A stretch of 64,000 nucleotides of DNA from Lysinibacillus sphaericus (GCF_006864135.1 NZ_SADV01000012.1:1-64000); one strand, 5' to 3'; numbered from the stretch's first letter, positions 32,888 to 42,641 are shown. Translations and numbers: made by a program. The notes: generated by a model not told the origin, from the letters alone.

Positions 32888-33525
32888 TCCACATATCGCA
32901 ATAGCCGCGATCTACTGCGAATGCCTGCAGAGCTTGTCCATAGCGTGACAGACATTGAGGGTTTTTGCTTTGTCTGGAATCGGGGAAGTGAGGCTATTAT
33001 GTACGGAACAGGGTCATTTGCCGAGATGCAGGAGTTAACAATTTTCGTCAATTTGACACGAATGTTTTTGCACAAGTGATAGATCTTATGCAGCCCGACG
33101 GAACGGTAATTGGCTATTTGCTGCTTGGTTCAAAAAAATAATACGTCCTTTACACCTTAATCGACAAAGTAAGGCTGGAAACCGTCCGTCTGCTGATGGG
33201 AGCTGCCTTACTCGACGAACTACGAGGAGCGAGAAGTGGGTTACCAATGAAAACCTCGGAATACAGATTACTAGAGGCACAGCAAGCAGAGCGAGTTCGA
33301 ATGTCATATTATTTGCATGATCATGTTTTGCAGAATCTAATCTTTCTTGCACGCGATTTGGAAGAATTATACGATACAGAACAAAGTGACAAGCGGTTGA
33401 CCGCCGTCTGGTTAAAATGTTTGTATGATACGCAACGCGACATCCGAATGCTGTGCGATGATTTATACCCGTACATCATCGATCAGGCAGGGTTAGATGC
33501 AGCCGAGGGGACCAATCGCGCAAGA
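32888..33525 (+). pseudogene. ComP-like sensor histidine kinase, decayed
   Basis: Pieces in different frames give DIEGFCFVWNRGSEAIMYGT, RQFDTNVFAQVIDLMQPDGT, VIGYLLLGSKK (then stop), RLLMGAALLDELRGARSG and QQAERVRMSYYLHDHVLQNL, IFLARDLEELYDTE. The last is the HisKA_3 dimerisation box with phospho-His (LHDHVLQN) of NarL-type kinases such as ComP. The ATPase domain is missing after about 33512. At least two frameshifts separate the parts. Confidence 0.7.
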
Positions 33526-33530
33526 GTGAT

Positions 33531-33650
33531 GGTGGTACAGGGTTAGGACTAGCGATCGCCAAACAAGTTATCGAAAAACATGGTGGAAATATTAAGCTGA
33601 CAACGAATGGCGAGACGAGTTTTATCTCTTCTTGCCAAAAAAAGTTCTGA
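33531..33650 (+). pseudogene. Histidine kinase C-terminal tip, fragment
   Basis: GGTGLGLAIAKQVIEKHGGN followed by IKLTTNGE: the G2 box and final strands of a HisKA-type ATPase domain, ending at TGA 33648. It is a different kinase class from the ComP-like piece before it, so two dead genes are abutted. Confidence 0.7.
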
Positions 33651-33794
33651 CATCTAACTAATGTATTCTTCAAAAAATATCCAAAAAAGAAATGTAAGAT
33701 TATTGAAAGAAAGATGAAAGTTGATTGGAAGAGTCATCCTGTAACCTACAATAGAATATTTATGAAATAGATTGTAGGTAGGGGGATTAAAAAA

Positions 33795-36050
33795 TTGGAA
33801 GTATTCAAAAGGAAACTCATTTATTTTGTTAGAAGGCTATATGCAAAACCAGATCGGATAGAGCCATTGTCATTAGGTTGGAAAGGTGCAGCTATCGCTT
33901 TAAGTACGATGACATTCCTATTGATGTTGAATCAAGGGAGGTATTTATTAGAGCAGCGTAGTTTTTTAGATTTCACTATTGGAATGTTCGTATTTATTTT
34001 TTCCGTAGTGTTAATAAGTGGTTTTATCACTCTTCTATTGCATGGAGTGAAAAAAATTCCTAGTCGATATATATGGATACTTTTTAGTTCACTAATATTT
34101 CTGGTGTTCTGCTTTTTCGCTCCTTTGGAAGTAGCTATCCCATTTATTCTATTAGTAGCGGTTGTTGTTTCTTTGTGGGGTGCACTATTATACAAATGGT
34201 TAAAGGGTAGTTATAAAAATGCAAAGAAATATCAAAAAGTTAGCGTCCTCACATGTTTATCTATATTGACTATTGGGATTGGAGCATGTGGTTATTGGTT
34301 GATTCATCCCGGGGAAGCGAACACCCCAGTAGTTGTATTAAAGCAGCTGAAAACATCGAAACGGTATGACAATACTTTGCTTAGAAATCCAGCGAAACCG
34401 GGCACTTATCCAATTAGAAAGCTCACATATGGCAGTCCGAATACTTATCGAGAAGACTTTAACCAAAAAAACTCTTTGACAACTAAAACAGTAGACGCTA
34501 GCGATTTTGTAGAAAAGTGGTCTTCTGTTCGCACGAGAACACTTGGTTTTGGACCTGAGGCAATGCCGTTAAATGGTCAAGTGTGGTACCCAGAAGGGAA
34601 AGGAGACTTTCCGTTAGTAATGATTGTTCATGGAAACCATTTAATGACTGATTATTCTGATCCAGGTTATGAATATTTAGGTAACCTTCTTGCGAGTAGG
34701 GGCTATATAGTTGTATCCGTAGATGAAAACTTTCTTAATGTTTCTCCCTACGATGATTTGTTTTTGGTTAGTCCGCTAAAGAATGAGAATCCAGCGAGAG
34801 GATTATTATTGCTGGAGCATTTACAGACGTGGAAAGAATGGAACAGGACTAAAAACAATCCATTTTATCAAAAAGTGGATATGGAACACATTGCACTAAT
34901 AGGGCATTCTAGAGGTGGAGAAGCTATCGCGATTGCAGCTGCTTTTAACGAAATGCAACACCCACCTAGTAACGGAAATATTCAATTTGATTATAATTTC
35001 TCAATCCGATCGCTTATTTCTATTGCTGGAGTAGACGGTCAATATATGCCTGCTGGGAAACCACTTCCGTTAAAAAACGTAAACTATTTGGCACTACAAG
35101 GGGCGCATGATATGGACGTAAATAGCTTTGATAGCTCTAATCAGCAATATCGGATTTCCTATACGAATAAAGATGATTATATGAATGCGTCGGTCTATAT
35201 TTATGGAGCCAATCATGGGCAATTTAATGAAGAATGGGGACGAGGAGATCTAGCTGGCATGGCTAACCAACTCTTTAACTTAAAACAAATTATGCCTCGC
35301 GATCAGCAAGAAACCATCACGAAAGTATTGATATCTGCTTTTTTAGATAGTACGTTGAAAGAAAAGAAACGATACAAGGAAATTTTTAAAGATCTAGGTT
35401 ATGCTAAAGAATGGCTTCCTGACACACTGTATATCAATAATTACTACGATTCGCAAACATCTTTGATTGCTACGTTTAATGAAGATATTGATCTAAACAC
35501 GACCACTGTTCCAGGCGGCAAACTGTTCGGCAAGAATTTGAAGGAATGGAAAGAGGAAAAAGTCAAAATGAAAAATGATGAGGCAGATTATAGTGCCGTT
35601 CGTTTAGGTTGGAATTCAAAAGACAAATTTTCTCCAGCTTTTTATACATTAACTCTTCCCGAGAATGGATTAGAGATAGGGCAGAACAGTTCTATCGTAT
35701 TTTCACTTGCAGATAATAGAAAGGAAGAAAAAGAGAACAATCAGGAGGAACTAATTGATTTTACAGTCACTGTAGAAGACAGCAATGGCAACCAGGCGAG
35801 CCTGCCTCTTAGCTATATAGCCAAATTGACACCTGCCATAAAAGGAAAGTTACTGAAAAAACCCTTTTCCAATATAGGTAATACGACGGAACCAGTGTTT
35901 CAACATTATGGATTTTTATTGAACGATTTTAAAGAAGTAAATCCACAGTTTGATCCACTGAAGCTGAATAAGATCCATTTCCAATTTAATTTAACCAAAC
36001 AAGGGACGGTACTAATGAATAATATTGGGATTAGAAATGAAAATATATAA
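33795..36050 (+). CDS. Large membrane-anchored alpha/beta hydrolase
   Basis: A 751-residue protein. The first 175 residues hold five to six membrane helices. The hydrolase domain (about residues 230-530) has PLVMIVHGNHLMTDYSDPGY (oxyanion region), YLGNLLASRGYIVVSVDENF and HIALIGHSRGGEAIAIAAAF, the nucleophile elbow with Ser in GHSRGG, as in dienelactone-hydrolase/cutinase-like esterases. The likely catalytic His lies in YGANHGQFNEEWG. A beta-rich C-terminal domain (residues about 560-751) may lie on the outside. TTG start after AGGGGGAT. The substrate is unknown; it should be a surface-exposed esterase or lipase-like enzyme. A phosphatase gene follows 46 bases later. Confidence 0.72.
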   Translation: MEVFKRKLIYFVRRLYAKPDRIEPLSLGWKGAAIALSTMTFLLMLNQGRYLLEQRSFLDFTIGMFVFIFSVVLISGFITLLLHGVKKIPSRYIWILFSSLIFLVFCFFAPLEVAIPFILLVAVVVSLWGALLYKWLKGSYKNAKKYQKVSVLTCLSILTIGIGACGYWLIHPGEANTPVVVLKQLKTSKRYDNTLLRNPAKPGTYPIRKLTYGSPNTYREDFNQKNSLTTKTVDASDFVEKWSSVRTRTLGFGPEAMPLNGQVWYPEGKGDFPLVMIVHGNHLMTDYSDPGYEYLGNLLASRGYIVVSVDENFLNVSPYDDLFLVSPLKNENPARGLLLLEHLQTWKEWNRTKNNPFYQKVDMEHIALIGHSRGGEAIAIAAAFNEMQHPPSNGNIQFDYNFSIRSLISIAGVDGQYMPAGKPLPLKNVNYLALQGAHDMDVNSFDSSNQQYRISYTNKDDYMNASVYIYGANHGQFNEEWGRGDLAGMANQLFNLKQIMPRDQQETITKVLISAFLDSTLKEKKRYKEIFKDLGYAKEWLPDTLYINNYYDSQTSLIATFNEDIDLNTTTVPGGKLFGKNLKEWKEEKVKMKNDEADYSAVRLGWNSKDKFSPAFYTLTLPENGLEIGQNSSIVFSLADNRKEEKENNQEELIDFTVTVEDSNGNQASLPLSYIAKLTPAIKGKLLKKPFSNIGNTTEPVFQHYGFLLNDFKEVNPQFDPLKLNKIHFQFNLTKQGTVLMNNIGIRNENI

Positions 36051-36095
36051 AAATATTAGTAATAACTAGGGAGAAATTATGGGGGGGAAACAATA

Positions 36096-36707
36096 TTGAA
36101 GAACCAAACGATTTACTTACTCCGTCATGGTGAAACTGAATTTAATACACAAGGGCGATATCAAGGAGAGCTCGATTCACCATTAACTGAAATGGGTGTA
36201 CATCAAGTACAACAAAATGCTCTAATGCTAAAAAGTTTAATTGGAGATCCAAATGAATGGAAAATTTTTTCGAGTCCATTAGGCAGAGCTATGCAGAGCA
36301 CTGAAATAATTTGTGAAACAATTGGATATGATTTGAAGAATGTTGTTAAAGAAGATCGTTTAACTGAGGTGGCTGTGGGACAATGGGCTGGATTAACAAC
36401 GAAAGAAATTGAAAGTTCTTGGCCCAATCTTTTTCATAACACAGACGTGTATAATTGGTATTTTAATGCGCCAAATGGAGAAGCTTACGACTCAGTAGTG
36501 AACAGACTAAGTGCTTGGCTAGAAAACATTCAACATATACCGAAAGTGATCGTTATTTCACATGGTCTAACAGGTCGTATTTTACGAGGAATATATGCAG
36601 ATTTAATGAAGGAAGATACACTTAAGCTAGAAGTATCTCAGGATGTATTTTTTAAATTAACGAATAAAACAATAACAAAAATATGTTCAGATTTTGATGA
36701 TTTTTAA
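36096..36707 (+). CDS. Histidine phosphatase (phosphoglycerate-mutase-like)
   Basis: A 203-residue histidine phosphatase. YLLRHGETEFNTQGRYQGEL contains the RHGE phospho-His motif (His about 11). SSPLGRAMQSTEIICETIGY, EVAVGQWAGLTTKEIESSWP and VIVISHGLTGRILRG (second catalytic His) complete the active site. The substrate is unknown; small phospho-metabolites are typical. TTG 36096 follows a G-rich ribosome site (GGGGGGAAACAATA). The stop TAA falls inside a family C repeat end (TTTTTAACTT). Confidence 0.85.
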   Translation: MKNQTIYLLRHGETEFNTQGRYQGELDSPLTEMGVHQVQQNALMLKSLIGDPNEWKIFSSPLGRAMQSTEIICETIGYDLKNVVKEDRLTEVAVGQWAGLTTKEIESSWPNLFHNTDVYNWYFNAPNGEAYDSVVNRLSAWLENIQHIPKVIVISHGLTGRILRGIYADLMKEDTLKLEVSQDVFFKLTNKTITKICSDFDDF

Positions 36708-36891
36708 CTTATTTGGAGCGGGTGTACAAACATCCGCTGAAATAGAGGAACTTAGGCAAAAAACACGTTGCTACCGCTACGCTTTCGCGCAAAAAACATC
36801 TGCTGCTGCCGCTACGCTTTCGCGCAAAAAACATCTGCAGGCCTAAGCACAAAGCCGATTCCGGACGCAATTATGCCAAAGCATAATTCAT
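36704..36891. repeat. Family C-like element with two D units and hairpin module
   Basis: TTAACTTATTTGGAGC overlaps the phosphatase stop. CATCCGCTGAAATAG and two D units follow with a 35-base period (GCTACCGCTACGCTTTCGCG at 36771 and GCTGCCGCTACGCTTTCGCG at 36806). The hairpin module GATTCCGGACGCAATTATGC shared with 790-832 closes it. Confidence 0.7.
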
Positions 36892-36979
36892 CATTCAAAC
36901 TTTAAGAATTTCTTCATAAATTTCCTACAGGAATAATCATAAATGCCTCCTATTATAATGTGTGGGGGGCGTTTTTTTT

Positions 36980-37819
36980 ATGAAAAAATTTGTCTTATTT
37001 TGTTTTATATGTGCGGCAGCATTCTTTTTTTATTATACGAATAACATAACTACGGAACAAACGCCAGTAGAGCTACCTTCGTTGCATAGTAAAAATGCTT
37101 TGTTGCTGAATGAAAAAGGAGAAGTATTATTTGAAAAAAATGCAGATGACATTATTTATCCTGCATCATTAACGAAAATTATGACAGCGATTGTTGCCAT
37201 TGAAATGACTACTGATTTGCAGAAGCAAACCATTGTTAAACCACAAACGATTTCTAAATTTACTGCTCAAAATGCTTCCATGGCGGGCTTTAAGGCAGGA
37301 GATTTTGTAACGATAGAGGATTTATTATATGGCACACTGCTTGCTTCTGGGGCGGATGCTACAGGAACACTTGCGGATGCGATGGCAGGTAGTGAAGAAG
37401 CATTTGTAACATTAATGAATAAAAAAGCACAGGAATTAGGGCTGAACGATACCCATTTTGTCAATGCCAGCGGATTACATGATCCTGCTCATGTCTCCAG
37501 TGTCCGTGATATAAGTAAGCTATTTCGTTATGCCATAAAAAATCCTACCTTTTATCAAATTTTGACTTCGAAAAGTTATATGACTCATGTTCCAAATGAA
37601 TTAACGATAACAAGCTCACTATTAGCGAGAATACCAGTTGGGGAAGGTGCAATATTGGGAGGAAAAACGGGCTACACACCTGAAGCAGGTCTTTGCTTAG
37701 CCTCTATTATCGAAAAAGATGGAAAACAATATATTTTCGTGACGACGAATGCGAATGGGCAGGCTTGGACACCACCATTCCATATTGAAGATGCTCTTAC
37801 AGCGTACGATGCGCTGTAA
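36980..37819 (+). CDS. D-alanyl-D-alanine carboxypeptidase (S11 family)
   Basis: A 279-residue penicillin-binding protein of the DacF/S11 group. One N-terminal membrane segment (FVLFCFICAAAFFFYYTN) acts as signal or anchor. Active-site motifs: SLTK (nucleophile Ser about 62), SGAD (about 121, in place of the common SGN) and KTG (about 229, GGKTGYTPEAG). It trims the terminal D-Ala of peptidoglycan stem peptides. It lacks the extra C-terminal domain of larger PBP5 types. I start at ATG 36980 with GGGGGGCG upstream rather than GTG 36962 inside that site. Confidence 0.85.
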   Translation: MKKFVLFCFICAAAFFFYYTNNITTEQTPVELPSLHSKNALLLNEKGEVLFEKNADDIIYPASLTKIMTAIVAIEMTTDLQKQTIVKPQTISKFTAQNASMAGFKAGDFVTIEDLLYGTLLASGADATGTLADAMAGSEEAFVTLMNKKAQELGLNDTHFVNASGLHDPAHVSSVRDISKLFRYAIKNPTFYQILTSKSYMTHVPNELTITSSLLARIPVGEGAILGGKTGYTPEAGLCLASIIEKDGKQYIFVTTNANGQAWTPPFHIEDALTAYDAL

Positions 37820-37830
37820 GAGGAAAAATT

Positions 37831-38083
37831 ATGAAAAAGGTATAACTTTTTTATCGTTTCAATCGTCTTATTTATAGGGTGCACGGTTCAAGTACCTGAT
37901 AAAGGCGTCTTGGGGCCTTTGACAAATGAAAGTTGGCAAAATTGCTAACGCAGTATTCATACTTGGGGAACAATCGATCATTTTCATTTAAGTGGGGAGG
38001 TATTACGTGTCAATTGTTTTCATCATCTAATGCCAGTGCTACCACAGAGGAATTTTTATGAAGAAAAGGTGAAAGTTTTTTAG
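37831..38083 (+). pseudogene. Small lipoprotein gene, frameshifted
   Basis: RBS AGAGGAAA and ATG give MKKV then a stop. One base off, the frame reads YNFFIVSIVLFIGCTVQVPD with a lipobox-like IGC, then LGPLTNESWQNC and a stop, and further HTWGTIDHFHLSGEVLRVNC to 38083. It is a dead lipoprotein behind the carboxypeptidase. Confidence 0.5.
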
Positions 38084-38287
38084 AAAAGCATCAGTAAACA
38101 ATTTGATAATATGCCGTTCATCCTAGCTACCAAAAACGTTAATAAGAAATTTTTATTCACAAAAACTAGTTGATTTCTACTATTTCCTGGAATAATTTAT
38201 TATTCTATAATTAGAGTCGAATCCTATACTTTTATGGAAAAAACATATGAGAAAAGACATCTGTGATGAAAAGGGCGGTGTAGAACA

Positions 38288-39553
38288 ATGAAAAAACTTT
38301 TACCCTATGCAATTATTTTGACTTTTTTAATCAGTTTTATGTTTGTAGGTAATACTTCTGCAAATGCTGAGGGTACACCAGTTATTCAATCCGTAGCTAA
38401 TGACACAACAGTTTATGTAGAACCTTCCGTAGAAAGTACCGTAATTGGGCAAATAGCGAAGGGTAGTTATGTAACAGCCACACCAGTAAGTGAGGAATGG
38501 ACTCGAATTAAAACGCAACAGCTAGAGGGATATGTAGAAACGGCAACATTAGTAAGCCTTAAATCGGAAAAATATGTAGTGACGAAAAAAGATGGAACAA
38601 CTTTATTTACATACCCTAGTCCAAGTGCACAAAAAGCCGGACAGATTTACGAAAATAGTATTATCTTTGTATATGGATCGGCACCTGGAGGTTGGTCATT
38701 TATCCAATATGGTCATCAAACAGGTTATGTTGCAACAAATTCTTTAAAGAAACCTGTTGCGACAAAAAAACGAGTAAATGCTACTAATGGCGCTGTGCTT
38801 CATTTAACTGCTAGCCCAAGTGGTGAGGTTCTTGGTACAATTGCCAATAAAACAGTCGTTCAGCAATATACAATGCTAGCAGGCTGGGCCTATGTAGAAG
38901 CAGATGAACAAAAGGGCTATGTGAAAGCTTCAGAGCTAGCAAATATCCAAATAACGGATAACAAAGTATACAATAAAGGTTTACCAGTAGCGAAAGGGGA
39001 AAAAAAGCGTGTGGCATTAACATTTGATGATGGGCCAGATGCAAAAGTTACCCCACAAGTTTTAGCAATTTTAAAGAAATATGATGCAAAGGCTACATTT
39101 TTTATGGTTGGGCAAAATGTCTCTAAAAATTCAGCAGTCGTAAAGCAAATTTATGAGGCTGGCCATGAAATAGGCAATCATACATGGGACCATGCAAAGT
39201 TAACAGCCTTATCGACAGCAAATGTTAAACAAGAGGTTGATCGAACTAACAATGCTATTTATGCTGCAATCGGTCAATATCCAACGGTTTTCCGTCCACC
39301 ATATGGTGCAACGAATGATAAAGTTCGTTCTGTCATGACGATGCCTTCTATTCTATGGTCAATCGATACGCTAGATTGGAAGCATCGCAATGCTGAGAAA
39401 ATATTAACGTATGTGAAAGCGTCAGCAAAAGATGGCAGCATTATTTTAATGCATGATATTCATCAAACGACAGCAAATGGTTTAGAAAATGTCATTCTAT
39501 ACTTGCAAAAACAAGGCTACGAATTTGTAACTGTTAGTGAAATATTACAATAA
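38288..39553 (+). CDS. Secreted polysaccharide deacetylase with SH3b repeats
   Basis: A 421-residue exported enzyme. The signal peptide ends near ANA (residues 25-27). Three SH3b cell-wall-binding repeats follow (residues about 32-215; each with V...G.I...G..V...W..I...GYV). The NodB domain then has TFDDGPDAKVTPQVL (catalytic Asp, about 247), NHTWDHAKLTALS (metal-binding HxxxH, about 298), FRPPYGATNDKVR and ILMHDIHQ. It should remove acetyl groups from peptidoglycan or another polysaccharide in the wall. AAAGGGCGG ribosome site. A terminator follows at 39572. Confidence 0.9.
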   Translation: MKKLLPYAIILTFLISFMFVGNTSANAEGTPVIQSVANDTTVYVEPSVESTVIGQIAKGSYVTATPVSEEWTRIKTQQLEGYVETATLVSLKSEKYVVTKKDGTTLFTYPSPSAQKAGQIYENSIIFVYGSAPGGWSFIQYGHQTGYVATNSLKKPVATKKRVNATNGAVLHLTASPSGEVLGTIANKTVVQQYTMLAGWAYVEADEQKGYVKASELANIQITDNKVYNKGLPVAKGEKKRVALTFDDGPDAKVTPQVLAILKKYDAKATFFMVGQNVSKNSAVVKQIYEAGHEIGNHTWDHAKLTALSTANVKQEVDRTNNAIYAAIGQYPTVFRPPYGATNDKVRSVMTMPSILWSIDTLDWKHRNAEKILTYVKASAKDGSIILMHDIHQTTANGLENVILYLQKQGYEFVTVSEILQ

Positions 39554-39571
39554 TCAATAAGCGAATGGAAA

Positions 39572-39607
39572 GGCCGTGCAACTGTCAATCAAGACAATTG
39601 CACGGCC
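39572..39607 (+). terminator. Rho-independent terminator
   Basis: GGCCGTGCAACTGTC pairs with GACAATTGCACGGCC (one mismatch). T-rich sequence follows after ACT. Confidence 0.75.
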
Positions 39608-39772
39608 ACTTATTTTATGAAGTTGACGAGACCTATTTCATTACCCTGAAAAAGGGAAATGTTAAACACAGAGGTATTAGCTACGAACAGGTCTGCGTCC
39701 TTGTGTAGACCGCTTAAAGGTATGGCTACATACGTTTGTCTAAATTCAATTTAAAGATTCGGAGGAATAGAA

Positions 39773-40285
39773 ATGACTACTAATAAGAATCTTTCACAAT
39801 GCATAAAGATAAGACCTTTAACCCTATATGATTATGAAACTGCCTTAAAATGGAGTATGGATGACTCTTTTTGTTTAGCCAATGGATGGGAGTTAAATAG
39901 AAGTCCCGAAGAACTATATAAATGGTGGCTCAAATGTGTTAACAATGTAGCTGAAGATTTTATCCGAATGGGTATAGAGTTTAACGATAAAATAGTTGGA
40001 TATGCAGATTTAGCCTGTATTAAAGGTAATACTGCTGAATTAGGTATTGCAATTGGTGAAAATGGGCTGTGGGGGAAAAGGATTGGATTTAATTCTGCCA
40101 TATGTATGATGGAGTTTGCCACAAAGAAATTAGGAATTACAACTTTTAACGCAGAAACACACGAAGCTAATGTTCGTTCACGAAAAATGCTTGAAAAGAT
40201 AGGATTTAAAGAAATAAGTAGAGTAGGTAATGAAGAATATTTTGGAATGAACAGCCAACTAATACAATACGAACTAAATTTATAA
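39773..40285 (+). CDS. GNAT-family N-acetyltransferase, RimJ/RimL-like
   Basis: A 170-residue GNAT protein of the RimJ/L group: IKIRPLTLYDYETALKWSMD at the start, ELGIAIGENGLWGKRIGFNS (acetyl-CoA turn, with W-G-K-R replacing the usual R-G-x-G), then TTFNAETHEANVRSRKMLEK with IGFKEI. Substrates in this group include protein N-termini and small amines; not assignable here. The ribosome site CGGAGGAA precedes ATG 39773. A shared terminator separates it from the convergent gltS. Confidence 0.8.
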   Translation: MTTNKNLSQCIKIRPLTLYDYETALKWSMDDSFCLANGWELNRSPEELYKWWLKCVNNVAEDFIRMGIEFNDKIVGYADLACIKGNTAELGIAIGENGLWGKRIGFNSAICMMEFATKKLGITTFNAETHEANVRSRKMLEKIGFKEISRVGNEEYFGMNSQLIQYELNL

Positions 40286-40287
40286 CA

Positions 40288-40313
40288 GGGAAACCTCAGT
40301 TTAAAGGTTTCCC
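40288..40313. terminator. Bidirectional terminator between GNAT and gltS
   Basis: GGGAAACCT and AGGTTTCCC form a 9-bp stem with T-rich flank on the plus side and weaker U tract on the minus side. Confidence 0.65.
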
Positions 40314-40354
40314 CATATTTTCTTTCAGAAATAAATATTAAATTTAACAGAGCT

Positions 40355-41539
40355 TTATTTAAATAAATTGATCGTCGTAATAATAATTGGAATACCGAAG
40401 ACGTCGATTAAAAACGCTCCTACAATTGGTACAACAAGAAATGCTTTTTGAGATGGACCGAAACGTTGGACAACTGCTGACATATTGGCCATCGCATTTG
40501 GCGTTGCCCCTAAACCGTGACCAGCAAAACCGGCAACCATCACCGCAGCATCGTAATTTTTTCCAAGAATCTTAAACAAGACAAATATACTAAATAAGAC
40601 AATGAAGAATACTTGTACAAAAACAATGATGAATAGTGGCAGTGCTAAATCAGCAATTTCCCATAATTTAACACTCATGAGCGCCATTGATAGGAAAACA
40701 CCTAATGTCACATCGCCGATTAAAGAAATGCTTTTCATGTTAATCGCTTCAGGTTTTATTTTATCCATAATATTGCGCACTAGTACAGCTACGAACATTG
40801 CACCGACATAGCCAGGTAGTACGAAGCCAGTAGCCTCTGAGAATAATGTTCCAACATATGTCCCTACAGCCATACAGAACGTAATTAATAATACTTGTGT
40901 AAAGAATGAATCGGATGTAATTTGTTCATTTTTATTTTCAAAATCAATTTCTTTTGTTTCTTGTTCATTTGGCGTTAAATTATATTTACCAACTAAGTAT
41001 TTGACAATCGGACCACCGATTAAGCCACCAGCTACTAAACCACATGTAGCCGCAGCCGCACCGATTGTCATGGCTGATGAAATACCTAAGTCTTCTAATG
41101 TTTGTCCAAATGCTGCAGCGGCACCATGGCCACCTTCCATAGAAACAGCACCAGCCATCATACCGATTAATGGATGAATCCCCATGAGCGATGCAAGAGA
41201 TACACCAATAACATTTTGCATTAATGCTAGGAAACCACAAGCCAACCAATAAATAATTAATAATTTTCCGCCAAGCTTCACTAGTTTAAAGCTTGCTCCT
41301 AAACCAATTGTTGTGAAGAATGTAATCATAAATAAGCTTTGTAATGACGTATCAAGCGAAATTTCTAATACGCCAGTTGTCTTTAGAATAGTGGCCAATG
41401 CGGCGAATAATAAGCCGCCAACAACAGGTGCTGGTATACAAAAACGCTTTAAAAAACCGATTTTATTGATGAGCCAGCCGCCCAATGCGAATAGTGCAAC
41501 TGCTAGAAATACTGTTGTAATTTGATTAATTTCGATCAT
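40355..41539 (-). CDS. gltS: Sodium/glutamate symporter GltS
   Basis: A 394-residue GltS-type carrier with about ten membrane helices in two inverted halves. Family marks are CIPAPVVGGLLFA near the start, MMAGAVSMEGGHGAAAAFGQ in the first re-entrant loop and the matching VMVAGFAGHGLGATPNAMAN in the second. It takes up glutamate with Na+. ATG 41539 has TAGGAGATAAGG upstream. It starts 5 bases after the hutG stop, so the two genes are one operon. Glutamate is also the product of HutG, so the pair handles glutamate supply. Confidence 0.9.
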   Translation of the reverse strand: MIEINQITTVFLAVALFALGGWLINKIGFLKRFCIPAPVVGGLLFAALATILKTTGVLEISLDTSLQSLFMITFFTTIGLGASFKLVKLGGKLLIIYWLACGFLALMQNVIGVSLASLMGIHPLIGMMAGAVSMEGGHGAAAAFGQTLEDLGISSAMTIGAAAATCGLVAGGLIGGPIVKYLVGKYNLTPNEQETKEIDFENKNEQITSDSFFTQVLLITFCMAVGTYVGTLFSEATGFVLPGYVGAMFVAVLVRNIMDKIKPEAINMKSISLIGDVTLGVFLSMALMSVKLWEIADLALPLFIIVFVQVFFIVLFSIFVLFKILGKNYDAAVMVAGFAGHGLGATPNAMANMSAVVQRFGPSQKAFLVVPIVGAFLIDVFGIPIIITTINLFK

Positions 41540-41544
41540 GAACC

Positions 41545-42501
41545 TTATCTCCTAAGTAAGTGATTTAGTGCTTCATATACAAAATAAGCACCTAGTTTAA
41601 CTGTGCGTCCATTCTCATCCAGTGAAGGATTTACCTCACAAATATCAAAAGAATGTGTATTTGGATGTGAAGTGACTTGTTGAAGTATCGTACGTACCGT
41701 TTTTGGATCTAGTCCAAACGGTGATGGAGCACTAACACCCGGTGCAAATGCAGCATTTAGTACATCCATACAAAGTGTTAAGAGAATATAATCATGATTA
41801 TCCATATATTGCTGAAGGTCATACATGATTTGCGCTTTATTTTCTGGCGTCATATTTTCTTCTAACACATAATTCACATGCAATTCATCGGCCTTATCAA
41901 ATAGTTCTTTTGTATTGCCGAAACGTTGTATACCTAAAACAAAGTAATCGGCAAGCGCATCCTGTTCTAAAATCTGCCGGAACATTGTACCAGAAGATGG
42001 TTGCTCATCGTATGGTCGTAAATCGAAATGAGCATCGATGTTGACGATCCCGATTTTTGCATCTTTAGGTAACGCTGCACGAACGCCTAAATAATGCCCG
42101 TATAATGTTTCATGTCCACCGCCAAGCACGACACATTGTATTTTTTTATTTAGCAATGTTTTGACAATTTCGCCGAGCTCATGTTGTGAATCTTCTAATG
42201 CGTGGTTAAGACAAAGAACGTTACCAACATCTATAATTTGCTGTTCATCATTAAATGTCCAAGGTAAGCTAGATAGTGATTCACGCAGAGCATTAGGTGC
42301 ACTTGCTGCCCCTACACGCCCCTGATTACGACGTACACCTTCATCACATATAAAGCCCACAATTCCGGCATGCTGATTATCTGAAGCGCTTACATCATTA
42401 ATTGGAATTCTTTCCACTTTTTGATGTAAGCGGTAACTACTCGTATTAGTCGTAGAATCTATACGGCCTTTCCATTGTTTTTGATCTGTCATTATATACA
42501 T
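41545..42501 (-). CDS. hutG: Formimidoylglutamase (arginase family)
   Basis: A 318-residue ureohydrolase that splits formimidoylglutamate into glutamate and formamide, the last step of one histidine-degradation route. Dinuclear metal motifs are CVVLGGGHETLYGHYLG (His), IVNIDAHFDLRPY (DAHxD), and LTLCMDVLNAAFAPGVSAPS (DxxxxxxxPG). SFDICEVNPSLDENGRT gives the closing E-N-P. The ATG at 42501 is kept; ATG 42492 (MTDQKQ) is an equally good start. No other hut gene is in the window. It is divergent from a LysR gene that probably controls it. Confidence 0.85.
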   Translation of the reverse strand: MYIMTDQKQWKGRIDSTTNTSSYRLHQKVERIPINDVSASDNQHAGIVGFICDEGVRRNQGRVGAASAPNALRESLSSLPWTFNDEQQIIDVGNVLCLNHALEDSQHELGEIVKTLLNKKIQCVVLGGGHETLYGHYLGVRAALPKDAKIGIVNIDAHFDLRPYDEQPSSGTMFRQILEQDALADYFVLGIQRFGNTKELFDKADELHVNYVLEENMTPENKAQIMYDLQQYMDNHDYILLTLCMDVLNAAFAPGVSAPSPFGLDPKTVRTILQQVTSHPNTHSFDICEVNPSLDENGRTVKLGAYFVYEALNHLLRR

Positions 42502-42547
42502 ATCTTCATCAACCCCATTTCCAATATTATTCTAGTGAAAATATTGT

Positions 42548-42575
42548 TATGAATAAATTATATATTCACATAATT
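42548..42575. promoter_or_regulatory. Candidate operator between hutG and the LysR gene
   Basis: TTATGAATA and TATTCACATAA form an imperfect inverted repeat (one extra C) in the middle of the 140-bp divergent region. LysR proteins usually bind such a site near divergent promoters. This is suggestive only. Confidence 0.35.
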
Positions 42576-42641
42576 ATAAATGCTAATATATAATTAATAT
42601 TAATCTATAGATTAAAACTATAAATGTGGGGGGATGTTGCT

